DNA of 5,660 nucleotides from Opitutia bacterium (GTDB lineage Bacteria > Verrucomicrobiota > Verrucomicrobiia > Opitutales > JANYEO01): NCBI GenBank assembly GCA_025363025.1, contig JANYEO010000192.1, positions 1 through 5,660 of the forward strand, given 5' to 3'. Within the stretch, counting starts at the first letter, position 1. Each line of letters begins with the position of its first letter. The notes under the pieces were generated by a model. The model was not told the DNA's origin. It did no database searches and saw only the letters and a program-made list of their open reading frames with translations. Positions 1 to 5,660 of this stretch are shown one piece after another. The translations under genes and the position numbers were made by a program.

Positions 1-765
1 ATAATGAAGAAAAGAATGCTCTTTTTCATAAGTGTTATTAGCGAGTTCAGTATTATAAAAAGAATAGCCCTGTTCGATTAGCCAAGTATCAATATCATCA
101 AAAGAAGGCTCCACCCCATCGGCAAGCGTTATAGCGGGTAAACTACATTGAACCGTAGGAGCTTGAAGGTTATTGATAATATTGTCTGTCCAAAGCACAT
201 TCCCCGTCAAAGCGATCATGGCATGGGCCAAGGCTCTTTTGGTCTCTTTAAAAACAGCGCCTACATCTTCTTTTTCGGCTGCATTATGGAGGCGCTCCCA
301 TTGCTTTTGTTGGGCTTCTAACAACTTGGCTGCCATAGGGGCAGGGTCAAATCCTTTGTTTATACGGACGGAAAAAACATCCCATGCATCATCAAGCTCT
401 TTATAAAGCCATGATTGGGGGTGGCCTGTTAACTGCTCTAAAAGATGTGTAGCGGTGTAGGCTATAAATAGAGATTGCCAACAAATTAGCAGACTGCTCT
501 TGGCATCAATGAGTTGGTTGGTTTTCGAATGAGAGATTAAGGATATAAAAAATAAGGGCGCATGGCCAGGAACAGAAAAACACAGAGGTGGACAAGTGTT
601 CCAGTCATTAAAAGGCAAAAAATCTGTTAAAAAGTGTGGCTTTGGGCTTACCGGCGGTATTGAAGTATCTTTTAAAAGCGCAACTGCTTGTGCATGGGCC
701 GGCAATGACCCTAATAAAAGCATAAGTGCGGTTAATATACCCCCTGTTATTGTTTTTTTATTCAT
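1..765 (-). CDS. Unrecognised secreted protein with Sec signal peptide, partial (C-terminus beyond left edge)
   Basis: An open frame starts at an ATG (765-763) and has no stop for 255 codons down to base 1, so the C-terminus lies outside the window. The N-terminus is a textbook Sec signal peptide: MNKK, a hydrophobic core rich in Leu and Ala at about residues 9-22, then AHA at 23-25 as a likely signal peptidase I site. The mature part has no transmembrane segment that I can call with certainty; the stretch at 69-78 is short. Cys58, Cys62, Cys95 and Cys207 are the visible cysteines and could form disulfides in an oxidising periplasm. Residues 105-185 look helical and charged, including a Gln/Lys/Glu-rich run near 145-175. 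I recognise no family. The start overlaps the stop of the upstream fmdB-like gene (TAATG), which suggests translational coupling, and I see no separate ribosome site. Reality of the gene is well supported by length, signal peptide and coupling; function is unknown. Confidence 0.8.
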   Translation of the reverse strand, partial: MNKKTITGGILTALMLLLGSLPAHAQAVALLKDTSIPPVSPKPHFLTDFLPFNDWNTCPPLCFSVPGHAPLFFISLISHSKTNQLIDAKSSLLICWQSLFIAYTATHLLEQLTGHPQSWLYKELDDAWDVFSVRINKGFDPAPMAAKLLEAQQKQWERLHNAAEKEDVGAVFKETKRALAHAMIALTGNVLWTDNIINNLQAPTVQCSLPAITLADGVEPSFDDIDTWLIEQGYSFYNTELANNTYEKEHSFLHY

Positions 766-1067
766 TATGAAAGTTTTGGCAGAGTAGAAGGCCCTTCTTT
801 ACCCGCTACTTTGTGATAACCGCCTGTTGAGCGATCTTTGACATATTTAGTGAAACCGGCTTTTTCTAGATTTTTATTATCTAAGCGTTTGGCTGATTGC
901 GCAGGGGAGTATTTGCTTCCAATATTGGGGGCACAGTAAACACGCCGCACAGGGTGACCACTTTCGGGATGTGTTTTGAGGGCAAGAGCCTGCATGGGGT
1001 GCTCAATTTCAAAGCATTCGCCCCCTGTGCCATCCGGTAAAATAGTCTCGTAAACATAAACAGGCAT
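765..1067 (-). CDS. FmdB-like small protein with degenerate zinc ribbon
   Basis: This 100-residue protein begins MPVYVYE, the hallmark start of the FmdB/Zn-ribbon_8 family (usually MP.Y.Y.C..CG), and continues with a core like that family's: FEIEHPM at 19-25 and HPESGHPVRRV at 33-43, matching the usual 'CPECGGPVRR' segment. The canonical CxxC pairs are absent: only Cys18 and Cys45 remain and His33/His38 occupy the second knuckle region, so zinc binding of the usual kind is doubtful. The C-terminal half, with NLEKAGFTKY at 66-75 and a Gly/Lys-rich tail, resembles what I remember of a long FmdB variant in Verrucomicrobiota. FmdB proteins were named as putative regulators of a formamidase/amidase operon, but their biochemical role is poorly defined. 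The gene leads a minus-strand unit and its TAA stop overlaps the start of the secreted-protein gene. No Shine-Dalgarno sequence precedes the ATG; the upstream transcript is pyrimidine-rich. Family call fairly sure, function not. Confidence 0.82.
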   Translation of the reverse strand: MPVYVYETILPDGTGGECFEIEHPMQALALKTHPESGHPVRRVYCAPNIGSKYSPAQSAKRLDNKNLEKAGFTKYVKDRSTGGYHKVAGKEGPSTLPKLS

Positions 1068-1088
1068 TATGGGTAAAAAGGAGGAGCG

Positions 1089-1116
1089 ATAGTAGCCTGT
1101 GTACTGAGGCGGTCAA
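1089..1116 (-). promoter_or_regulatory. Candidate sigma-70-type promoter for the fmdB-like gene
   Basis: Reading the minus strand, TTGACC (1116-1111, five of six to the -35 consensus) is followed after 16 bases by TACTAT (1094-1089, four of six to the -10). Transcription would begin near 1080-1083, leaving a leader of only about 15 nt before the ATG at 1067. That fits the absence of a ribosome-binding site. This is a pattern match only. Confidence 0.35.
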
Positions 1117-1127
1117 GGTATTGTAAT

Positions 1128-1156
1128 ATGAAATCGCGGCTTTTCATACGTATAAT
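1128..1156 (+). promoter_or_regulatory. Candidate sigma-70-type promoter for the mlaE-mlaF operon
   Basis: A perfect -10 hexamer TATAAT (1151-1156) lies 17 bases after ATGAAA (1128-1133, four of six to the -35). The predicted start near 1163 would give a leader of about 53 nt before the permease ATG at 1216. The -10 overlaps the 8-bp palindrome ATACGTAT (1147-1154). The promoter sits back to back with the candidate minus-strand promoter in the same 148-bp spacer, so the two units may be co-regulated. This is a pattern match only. Confidence 0.4.
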
Positions 1157-1215
1157 TTGTGTTTAGCATGGGAATATTGGTGCTTATAGCGAATTCATGC
1201 TGAAAGTACGTTCTC

Positions 1216-2355
1216 ATGTCTATTACCCTTCCTGCATTTCAAATAGAAGAAGCTGATCAAAACAAAGGCCTAGTCCTCCACATTAGGGGGACATGGTCCG
1301 CTGCGTTTGGCATCCCTCCGCTAGATGCAGTCCGCACGGTAATGGCTGATTTTAAGGGACCCAGGGTACTGTTTGTTGAAAGTGCAGCCCTTGGTAGCTG
1401 GGGGTCTCCATTGGCTGCTTTTTTATTTGAAGTAGAGCGTTTATCCGAAAAATTTGGATTTACCCTTAATAACGAGGGTATACCGCCATCTTTACAACGT
1501 TTACTCAATCTTGCAAGGGCCGTCCCTCAGCGAGAGCTTGTGGACGAGGTACCCCTTGCACGTTCATTGGTTTATAAACTAGGGACTTTTAGTATTTCTA
1601 TAGCGGCAGATATTATGTCCTTTCTCACGTTTGTGGGAGAGGTTGCTCTTTCTCTTGGGCGTTTTATAAGAGGAGCCAGACCCTTTCGGGCGCGGGATTT
1701 TTGGCTTGTTCTACAAGAATGCGGGGCAGAGGCCTTGCCAATCGTCACCCTCATTAGCTTCCTGGTAGGGCTAACGATGGCCTTCGTTGGCTCCATCCAG
1801 CTGAGTGCATTTGGGGCTTCTATCTACGTTGCCAACTTAGTAGGCCTTGTAATGGTCCGCGAAATGGGAGCCACGATGGCCGGTATTATCTTATGCGGTC
1901 GAACCGGGGCGGCTTTTGCCTCACAAATAGGGAGCATGAAAGTATCGGAGGAGATTGATGCCCTTCGTACACTGGGGATATCGCCGATAGATTATATTGT
2001 ACTACCACGTCTGCTAGCCCTATTCCTCATGATGCCCTTGCTATGCTTATATGCAGACTTTATAGGGATTTTAGGCGGCCTAAGTGTATCTATGTGGATG
2101 CTGGATTTGTCCTTAGTGCAATATGTCTTACAAACACAAAAGGCAATTACGCTGGCGGGCTTCTCAACCGGTATTATTAAGAGCACAGTCTTTGGAGCTT
2201 TAGTGGCGCTCACAGGGTGCTTGCGTGGTATGCAATGTGGTAGCAATGCCGCCGCTATTGGGGCTTCGGCAACGTCTGCTGTTGTGACAGGCATTACGAG
2301 TATTGTAGTGGCAGATGCTATTTTTGCGGTTATCTTCCACGTGCTTGATATTTGA
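1216..2355 (+). CDS. mlaE: STAS-MlaE fusion: inner-membrane permease of an Mla/MCE-type lipid ABC transporter
   Basis: This 379-residue protein is the likely membrane subunit of a phospholipid ABC transporter. Residues 1-115 look like a STAS-type cytoplasmic domain: a beta-rich start, ESAALGSWGSPLAAFLFEVE at 55-74, then GIPPSLQRLLNLA at 88-100. Residues 130-379 are the MlaE (YrbE) permease, with hydrophobic segments near 174-195, 203-226, 261-290, 318-335 and 355-378. Family landmarks include VREMGA (214-219), GRTGAAFA (228-235), the EIDALRTLGISP cytoplasmic loop expected to contact the ATPase (246-257), and GCLRGMQCG (334-342). E. coli MlaE is about 260 residues and lacks STAS; the fused form is common in several other phyla. 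An in-frame TGA at 1201-1203 rules out a longer N-terminus. No good ribosome site precedes the ATG, only a weak GAAAG at 1202-1206. The ATPase gene follows in the same frame. The family call is very sure; the lipid substrate and direction are inferred from the family. Confidence 0.95.
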   Translation: MSITLPAFQIEEADQNKGLVLHIRGTWSAAFGIPPLDAVRTVMADFKGPRVLFVESAALGSWGSPLAAFLFEVERLSEKFGFTLNNEGIPPSLQRLLNLARAVPQRELVDEVPLARSLVYKLGTFSISIAADIMSFLTFVGEVALSLGRFIRGARPFRARDFWLVLQECGAEALPIVTLISFLVGLTMAFVGSIQLSAFGASIYVANLVGLVMVREMGATMAGIILCGRTGAAFASQIGSMKVSEEIDALRTLGISPIDYIVLPRLLALFLMMPLLCLYADFIGILGGLSVSMWMLDLSLVQYVLQTQKAITLAGFSTGIIKSTVFGALVALTGCLRGMQCGSNAAAIGASATSAVVTGITSIVVADAIFAVIFHVLDI

Positions 2356-2376
2356 CCATTACGTATTTTATTGAGA

Positions 2377-3135
2377 ATGGAACCACTTCATCAACCCGCT
2401 ATTGTATCTGCTCGTAACCTAACCCTTGGGTATGGGAGTGCTGAGGTCCTTCGCAATGTTTCTTTTGATATTTACCCTGGGGAAATTTTTGTAGTGATGG
2501 GGGGAAGTGGCTGTGGGAAGAGTACGCTGCTGAAGCACTTAATAGGCCTCATGAAGCCTTTGAGCGGCTCTATCTATTATTCAGGGCGAGATTTTTTTAC
2601 CGCTCAGCCGGAAGAGCGCCAATCATTGCAGCGGAAGTTTGGCGTACTTTACCAAGGCGGGGCACTTTGGAGTTCGCTTAATTTACTTGAGAATGTCTCC
2701 TTACCCATGGAGGAGTTTACCAACCTCTCTGCTCGAGAAATTAAAAGCCTGGCACGTTACAAATTAGCCCTTGTTGGCCTCAGTGGTTTTGACGATTTCT
2801 ACCCGTCGGAGCTCAGCGGCGGGATGCGTAAGCGTGCAGCCTTGGCCCGCGCTATGGCCTTAGACCCAGATATTCTTTTTTTTGATGAGCCTTCAGCAGG
2901 GCTAGACCCAGTAACCTCTAGGAGACTCGATGATCTTATTTTAGAACTGCGTGAAGGCTTAGGCAGCACGATTGTTCTGGTAACCCACGAGCTCGAAAGT
3001 ATCTTTGCTATCGGTACGCGGGCTATTTTTCTCGATGGTACATCAAAGAGCTTAATTGCAACAGGTGCACCGAGGGAACTTTTGGCAAACAGTGCAGATC
3101 TACGAGTTACTCAATTTTTAAGGCGGAAAGCTTGA
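2377..3135 (+). CDS. mlaF: MlaF-type ATP-binding subunit of the lipid ABC transporter
   Basis: From the ATG at 2377 this is a 252-residue ABC ATPase that would power the adjacent MlaE permease. All catalytic motifs are present: Walker A GGSGCGKST (42-50, Lys48), Q-loop Gln93 in the MlaF-typical VLYQGGALW (90-98), signature LSGGM (146-150), Walker B ILFFDE (166-171, catalytic Glu171), D-loop AGLDP (174-178) and switch His204 in THE. LSGGMRKRAALARA is characteristic of the MlaF/MCE ATPase branch and not of sugar or amino-acid importers. Start choice: a TTG at 2371 is also in frame and would add two residues; I prefer the ATG. Neither start has a convincing ribosome site. Only the mlaE stop TGA and seven sense codons separate the ATG from mlaE, all in the same frame, so translation probably depends on ribosomes finishing mlaE. 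Length is close to E. coli MlaF (about 270). No mlaD follows. Confidence 0.95.
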   Translation: MEPLHQPAIVSARNLTLGYGSAEVLRNVSFDIYPGEIFVVMGGSGCGKSTLLKHLIGLMKPLSGSIYYSGRDFFTAQPEERQSLQRKFGVLYQGGALWSSLNLLENVSLPMEEFTNLSAREIKSLARYKLALVGLSGFDDFYPSELSGGMRKRAALARAMALDPDILFFDEPSAGLDPVTSRRLDDLILELREGLGSTIVLVTHELESIFAIGTRAIFLDGTSKSLIATGAPRELLANSADLRVTQFLRRKA

Positions 3136-3256
3136 GACCGCTGTATAATGGTTTTCTTTTGAGTTTTTGGTCGGTTGTCGTTCCCTCTGTACCGTATGTA
3201 CACTCGTCACTTCGTCCTACAAATTCCTCAAAACTAAGGCATTATATAGCGGTCTC
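3134..3256. repeat. 123-bp imperfect palindrome between mlaF and uvrA (possible mobile palindromic repeat)
   Basis: The terminal arms 3134-3150 and 3240-3256 are 17 bases each and complementary at 16 of 17; the exception (G3143/T3247) would be a G-U pair in RNA. The pairing stays in register inward: TTTTGAG at 3157-3163 pairs with CTCAAAA at 3227-3233, and at the exact centre (3195) TGTAC (3188-3192) pairs with GTACA (3198-3202) around a 5-base loop. The parts between are only partly complementary. The left end lies inside the mlaF TGA stop (3133-3135). No T-run follows the right arm, so it is not a classic intrinsic terminator, though a hairpin this long at the 3' end of mlaF mRNA could stabilise it or impede transcription. 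The size and architecture resemble intergenic palindromic or MITE-like repeats, but one copy cannot prove that. The structure is certain; the role is inferred. Confidence 0.75.
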
Positions 3257-3329
3257 TCAATAATTCAGCAATAGAAAGTGTTAAAATAATGACTGTTAAT
3301 TTCAAGCGTCTACACTTAGGATTATTCCA

Positions 3330-5660
3330 ATGAGCAAAGTCAAAAAACAAGATGCAGGGTTTATAGAAATCCATGGCGCGCGGGAGCATAATTTAAAAAA
3401 TATATCCCTTAATCTTCCTCGTGGGCAATTAACCGTTATTACGGGGGTCAGTGGTTCAGGTAAGTCTTCTCTTGCTTTTGATACCTTGTATGCGGAAGGG
3501 TATCGCAAATATATTGAAAGCTTATCCGTTCGTGCACGGCAACTTTTAGACCAAGTAAAGCGGCCTGAGGTTGATTATATTCATGGGTTATCACCTGTTA
3601 TTTCAATTGAGCAAAGAGGGGTGCTCCAAGAAAGCCCACGCAGCACCGTTGCCAGTACGACGGAGATTGCTGACTATGCTCGCCTTTTGTGGCTCGTGGT
3701 AGGGGATAACCGTTGCGCAAAAGAGGGTGCCCCTATTGATAAACAAACGGTAGATGATTGCATTGCACGTGTATTAGCAGAGCCCGAGGGGAGCCGCATT
3801 ATTATTTTAGCCCCTTACCTAGAAGCCAAAGCCCCAGCCATACGTGAGACTTTAGAGAGCCTAAGAGGGCGTGGGTTTAACCGTATTCGGATTGAAGAGA
3901 CTTTTTATGAACTCAGTGACCCTGTGCCCACTTTGCCACGGGGAAAAGTGCTGAGCCTAGAGCTCGTTATAGACCGCATGGTGATCAAAAAAGCGGAACG
4001 CAGCCGCCTAGCGGACTCTCTCGAGCTTGCATTTAGAGAGGGCAAAAATAAAGCGATTGTTTTAGTACAAGACACAGCGGATAGCCCCTGGCGTACAATC
4101 CCCTTGAGCCAACATTTAGCCTGTGGCAAGTGTGGAACAGCTTACGAGCCCTTAACCCTTCGGCATTTATCATTTAACCATCCTGAAGGGGCCTGTAGTA
4201 CGTGCGATGGCTTGGGCGAGGCTATGCGGTATTTGCCAGAGCTTGTCGTGCCTGATCCTAAAAAGAGTATTAAAGAAGGTGCCATTAAGGCCTGGCGGAT
4301 AGGCTCTCAAGGTATGATTATTGAGCGGCGGGCTTATCTACGTCAATTAGCCGAGCAGTGGCCCTTTGACATAGATACCCCTTGGGAGGATTTAGCCCCA
4401 GGCGTTCGCAAAATGCTACTCCAAGGCTCTGGCAAACGACTTGTAACCCTCCGCCGCCCCTGGGGAAAGAAGACAGAGCCGGAAGTCTTTGCAGGCGTAC
4501 TAGCAGACTTAGAGCATGCTTTTTGCACAACCTCCAGCGATCTGCTGCGGGCAAGGCTTATGGCCTATCAAGTGCGTTCGCTTTGCCCAACCTGTCAAGG
4601 CGGACGTCTAGGGGAGCGGGCTCGTTTTGTATTTGTTGAAGGAGAGTCTATCGATCGCTTTTTTCAAATGAGTGTCGACGAAGCCCTCGTTTTTATGGAA
4701 GGGCTCAGTAATAATGTTCAAAGCTTTGCCACACAGGCTCAAGAAGCTCAAGAAGGTTTACTGAGTCGGTTGCGTTTTTTAAAACGGGTAGGGTTAGGTT
4801 ACTTAACTTTGGGACGGGCTGCAAATACCCTTTCCGGAGGAGAAGCCCAACGCGTAAGGCTAGCCGGGCAGCTCGGCATGGGGCTTGTTGGGGTTACTTA
4901 TGTTTTAGATGAACCCAGTGTAGGCCTCCATCCTGCAGATCATAAAGCCCTCCTTGATGCTGTGTTAGAGCTACGGGACCGTGGCAGCACCGTTGTAGTT
5001 GTCGAGCATGATGACAAAACCATGGAGATGGCGGACCATTTGGTGGAGCTTGGGCCTTCAGCAGGCGCCTTAGGGGGCGAAATTATTTTTGAAGGTACTT
5101 TAGCTGCCTGCAAAAAAGCCAAGCATTCCCGTACCGGTCGGTATTTATCAGGGAGTTTAAAAGTAGAAAAAGATGCGGATAACCTTAAGCCTGAGCGTGG
5201 TTTTTTCGAGGTTATTGGCGCTGCTGAACATAATTTAAAGCAGCTGAATGTAGCCTTTCCCTATGGTTTATTAACCACTGTTTGTGGCGTTTCAGGCTCG
5301 GGGAAGAGTACACTGGTCACAGATATTTTAGGGGCGGCCGCTGCGTTTAAACTCAATAAAGCAAAAGCAATACCTGGTAAGCATGATAAAATACAAGGGC
5401 TCGAGGCCTTTGAGCGTTTAGTTAAAGTAGATCAAGAACCCATTGGGCAAAACCCACGTTCGAACCCCGCTACTTATGTGAAGTTGTTTGATTTGCTACG
5501 CACCCTTTATAGCCAAAGTACGCTTGCTAAAATACGCGGATATGGGCCAGGGCGCTTTAGTTTTAATATTCGAGGAGGCCGCTGCGAACGTTGCCAAGGC
5601 GATGGGGTTATACGGCTGGATATGCACTTTTTAGACGATGTATATATCGAATGCCCGAGC
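3330..5660 (+). CDS. uvrA: Excinuclease ABC subunit A (UvrA), partial (C-terminus beyond right edge)
   Basis: UvrA is the damage-recognition ATPase of nucleotide excision repair; it dimerises, loads UvrB on lesions and acts in the cytoplasm. The frame is open for 777 codons to the window end. ABC I: Walker A GVSGSGKS (39-46, Lys45), YAEGYRKYIESLS (54-66). A UvrB-binding insertion spans about 129-255, as expected for canonical UvrA and unlike UvrA2 paralogues that lack it. Zinc site 1: Cys265, Cys268, Cys289, Cys292. A further CPTC pair is at 419-422. Signature LSGGE (501-505), Walker B YVLDEPS (524-530) and VVEHD (557-561) follow. ABC II: Walker A GVSGSGKS (653-660, Lys659), DQEPIGQNPRSNPATY (701-716), and three of four ligands of the C-terminal zinc module (Cys752, Cys755, Cys775). 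The second signature and Walker B lie outside the window. The start is supported by AGGA at 3318-3321, eight bases upstream, and an in-frame TAA at 3297. Identification is essentially certain. Confidence 0.97.
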   Translation, partial: MSKVKKQDAGFIEIHGAREHNLKNISLNLPRGQLTVITGVSGSGKSSLAFDTLYAEGYRKYIESLSVRARQLLDQVKRPEVDYIHGLSPVISIEQRGVLQESPRSTVASTTEIADYARLLWLVVGDNRCAKEGAPIDKQTVDDCIARVLAEPEGSRIIILAPYLEAKAPAIRETLESLRGRGFNRIRIEETFYELSDPVPTLPRGKVLSLELVIDRMVIKKAERSRLADSLELAFREGKNKAIVLVQDTADSPWRTIPLSQHLACGKCGTAYEPLTLRHLSFNHPEGACSTCDGLGEAMRYLPELVVPDPKKSIKEGAIKAWRIGSQGMIIERRAYLRQLAEQWPFDIDTPWEDLAPGVRKMLLQGSGKRLVTLRRPWGKKTEPEVFAGVLADLEHAFCTTSSDLLRARLMAYQVRSLCPTCQGGRLGERARFVFVEGESIDRFFQMSVDEALVFMEGLSNNVQSFATQAQEAQEGLLSRLRFLKRVGLGYLTLGRAANTLSGGEAQRVRLAGQLGMGLVGVTYVLDEPSVGLHPADHKALLDAVLELRDRGSTVVVVEHDDKTMEMADHLVELGPSAGALGGEIIFEGTLAACKKAKHSRTGRYLSGSLKVEKDADNLKPERGFFEVIGAAEHNLKQLNVAFPYGLLTTVCGVSGSGKSTLVTDILGAAAAFKLNKAKAIPGKHDKIQGLEAFERLVKVDQEPIGQNPRSNPATYVKLFDLLRTLYSQSTLAKIRGYGPGRFSFNIRGGRCERCQGDGVIRLDMHFLDDVYIECPS

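Noticed and set aside
173..406. Plus-strand open frame of 77 codons
   Set aside because: It lies antisense to the secreted-protein gene, has no recognisable family or ribosome site, and the opposite strand is open for all 255 codons with a signal peptide.
596..787. Plus-strand open frame of 63 codons
   Set aside because: It is antisense to the signal-peptide region of the minus-strand gene and crosses the TAATG junction; no supporting motif.
1079..1084. Perfect plus-strand AGGAGG
   Set aside because: No start codon lies at a suitable distance; the only nearby GTG (1099) is followed one codon later by TGA. It is on the wrong strand for the fmdB-like gene and too far from the mlaE ATG.
1197..1256. 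ATG at 1197 as an alternative mlaE start or a leader peptide
   Set aside because: It is out of frame with mlaE, ends in a TGA after about 20 codons, and has no ribosome site or recognisable leader content.
1992..2294. Minus-strand open frame of 100 codons
   Set aside because: It is a shadow of the mlaE membrane region; composition follows from the permease codons on the other strand. The smaller minus frames at 1257-1508 and 1572-1796 are rejected for the same reason.
3144..3149. TATAAT inside the left palindrome arm as a promoter for uvrA
   Set aside because: No -35-like hexamer lies 16-18 bases upstream (3121-3126 is AGGCGG), and the sequence is explained by the arm itself.
3134..3256. 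Rho-independent terminator for mlaF
   Set aside because: The hairpin is much longer than a typical terminator and no T-run follows the right arm (TCAATAATT).
3282..3287. TAAAAT as the -10 of a uvrA promoter
   Set aside because: Five of six to consensus, but the correctly spaced upstream hexamer (AATAAT) does not resemble a -35; the real uvrA promoter cannot be decided by eye.
4318..4639. Open frames on both strands within uvrA
   Set aside because: All fall inside the uvrA insertion-domain coding region, whose own frame reads a well-matched UvrA protein throughout.
3330..5660. A UvrA2-like drug-resistance paralogue or a new ABC-F protein
   Set aside because: The UvrB-binding insertion of normal length, zinc sites and motif order match canonical UvrA.

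Overview
The window looks like ordinary chromosomal DNA of a Gram-negative (two-membrane) bacterium with moderate GC. It carries an MlaE/MlaF-type lipid transporter, a protein with a Sec signal peptide, and a canonical nucleotide-excision-repair uvrA. The FmdB-like small protein, the STAS-fused MlaE and the wording of the UvrB-binding region of UvrA all remind me of Verrucomicrobiota (Opitutia-like) proteins. That placement comes from remembered family resemblance, not a search, and is only moderately sure. Clear Shine-Dalgarno sequences are rare here: only uvrA has a plausible one.

Layout. On the minus strand, a 100-residue FmdB-like degenerate zinc-ribbon protein (765-1067) is followed with a TAATG stop/start overlap by an unrecognised secreted protein (765 down to the left edge, 255 codons seen, no stop reached). 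A 148-bp divergent spacer (1068-1215) holds plausible promoters for both directions. On the plus strand, a STAS-MlaE permease (1216-2355) is followed in the same reading frame, after one TGA and seven sense codons, by its MlaF-type ATPase (2377-3135). A 123-bp imperfect palindrome (3134-3256) starts inside the mlaF stop codon. Then uvrA (3330 onward) runs off the right edge after 777 codons, within its C-terminal zinc module.

How the genes work together. MlaE and MlaF would form the inner-membrane permease/ATPase core of a phospholipid (MCE-type) transporter, but no mlaD is seen next to them. UvrA is functionally unrelated and is separated from them by the palindrome. The fmdB-like gene and the secreted-protein gene look like one translationally coupled unit of unknown role. 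I see no CRISPR array, transposase, phage gene, tRNA or rRNA, and no clearly new multi-gene system. The most unusual items are the long palindrome, the unrecognised secreted protein, and the single in-frame stop between permease and ATPase.
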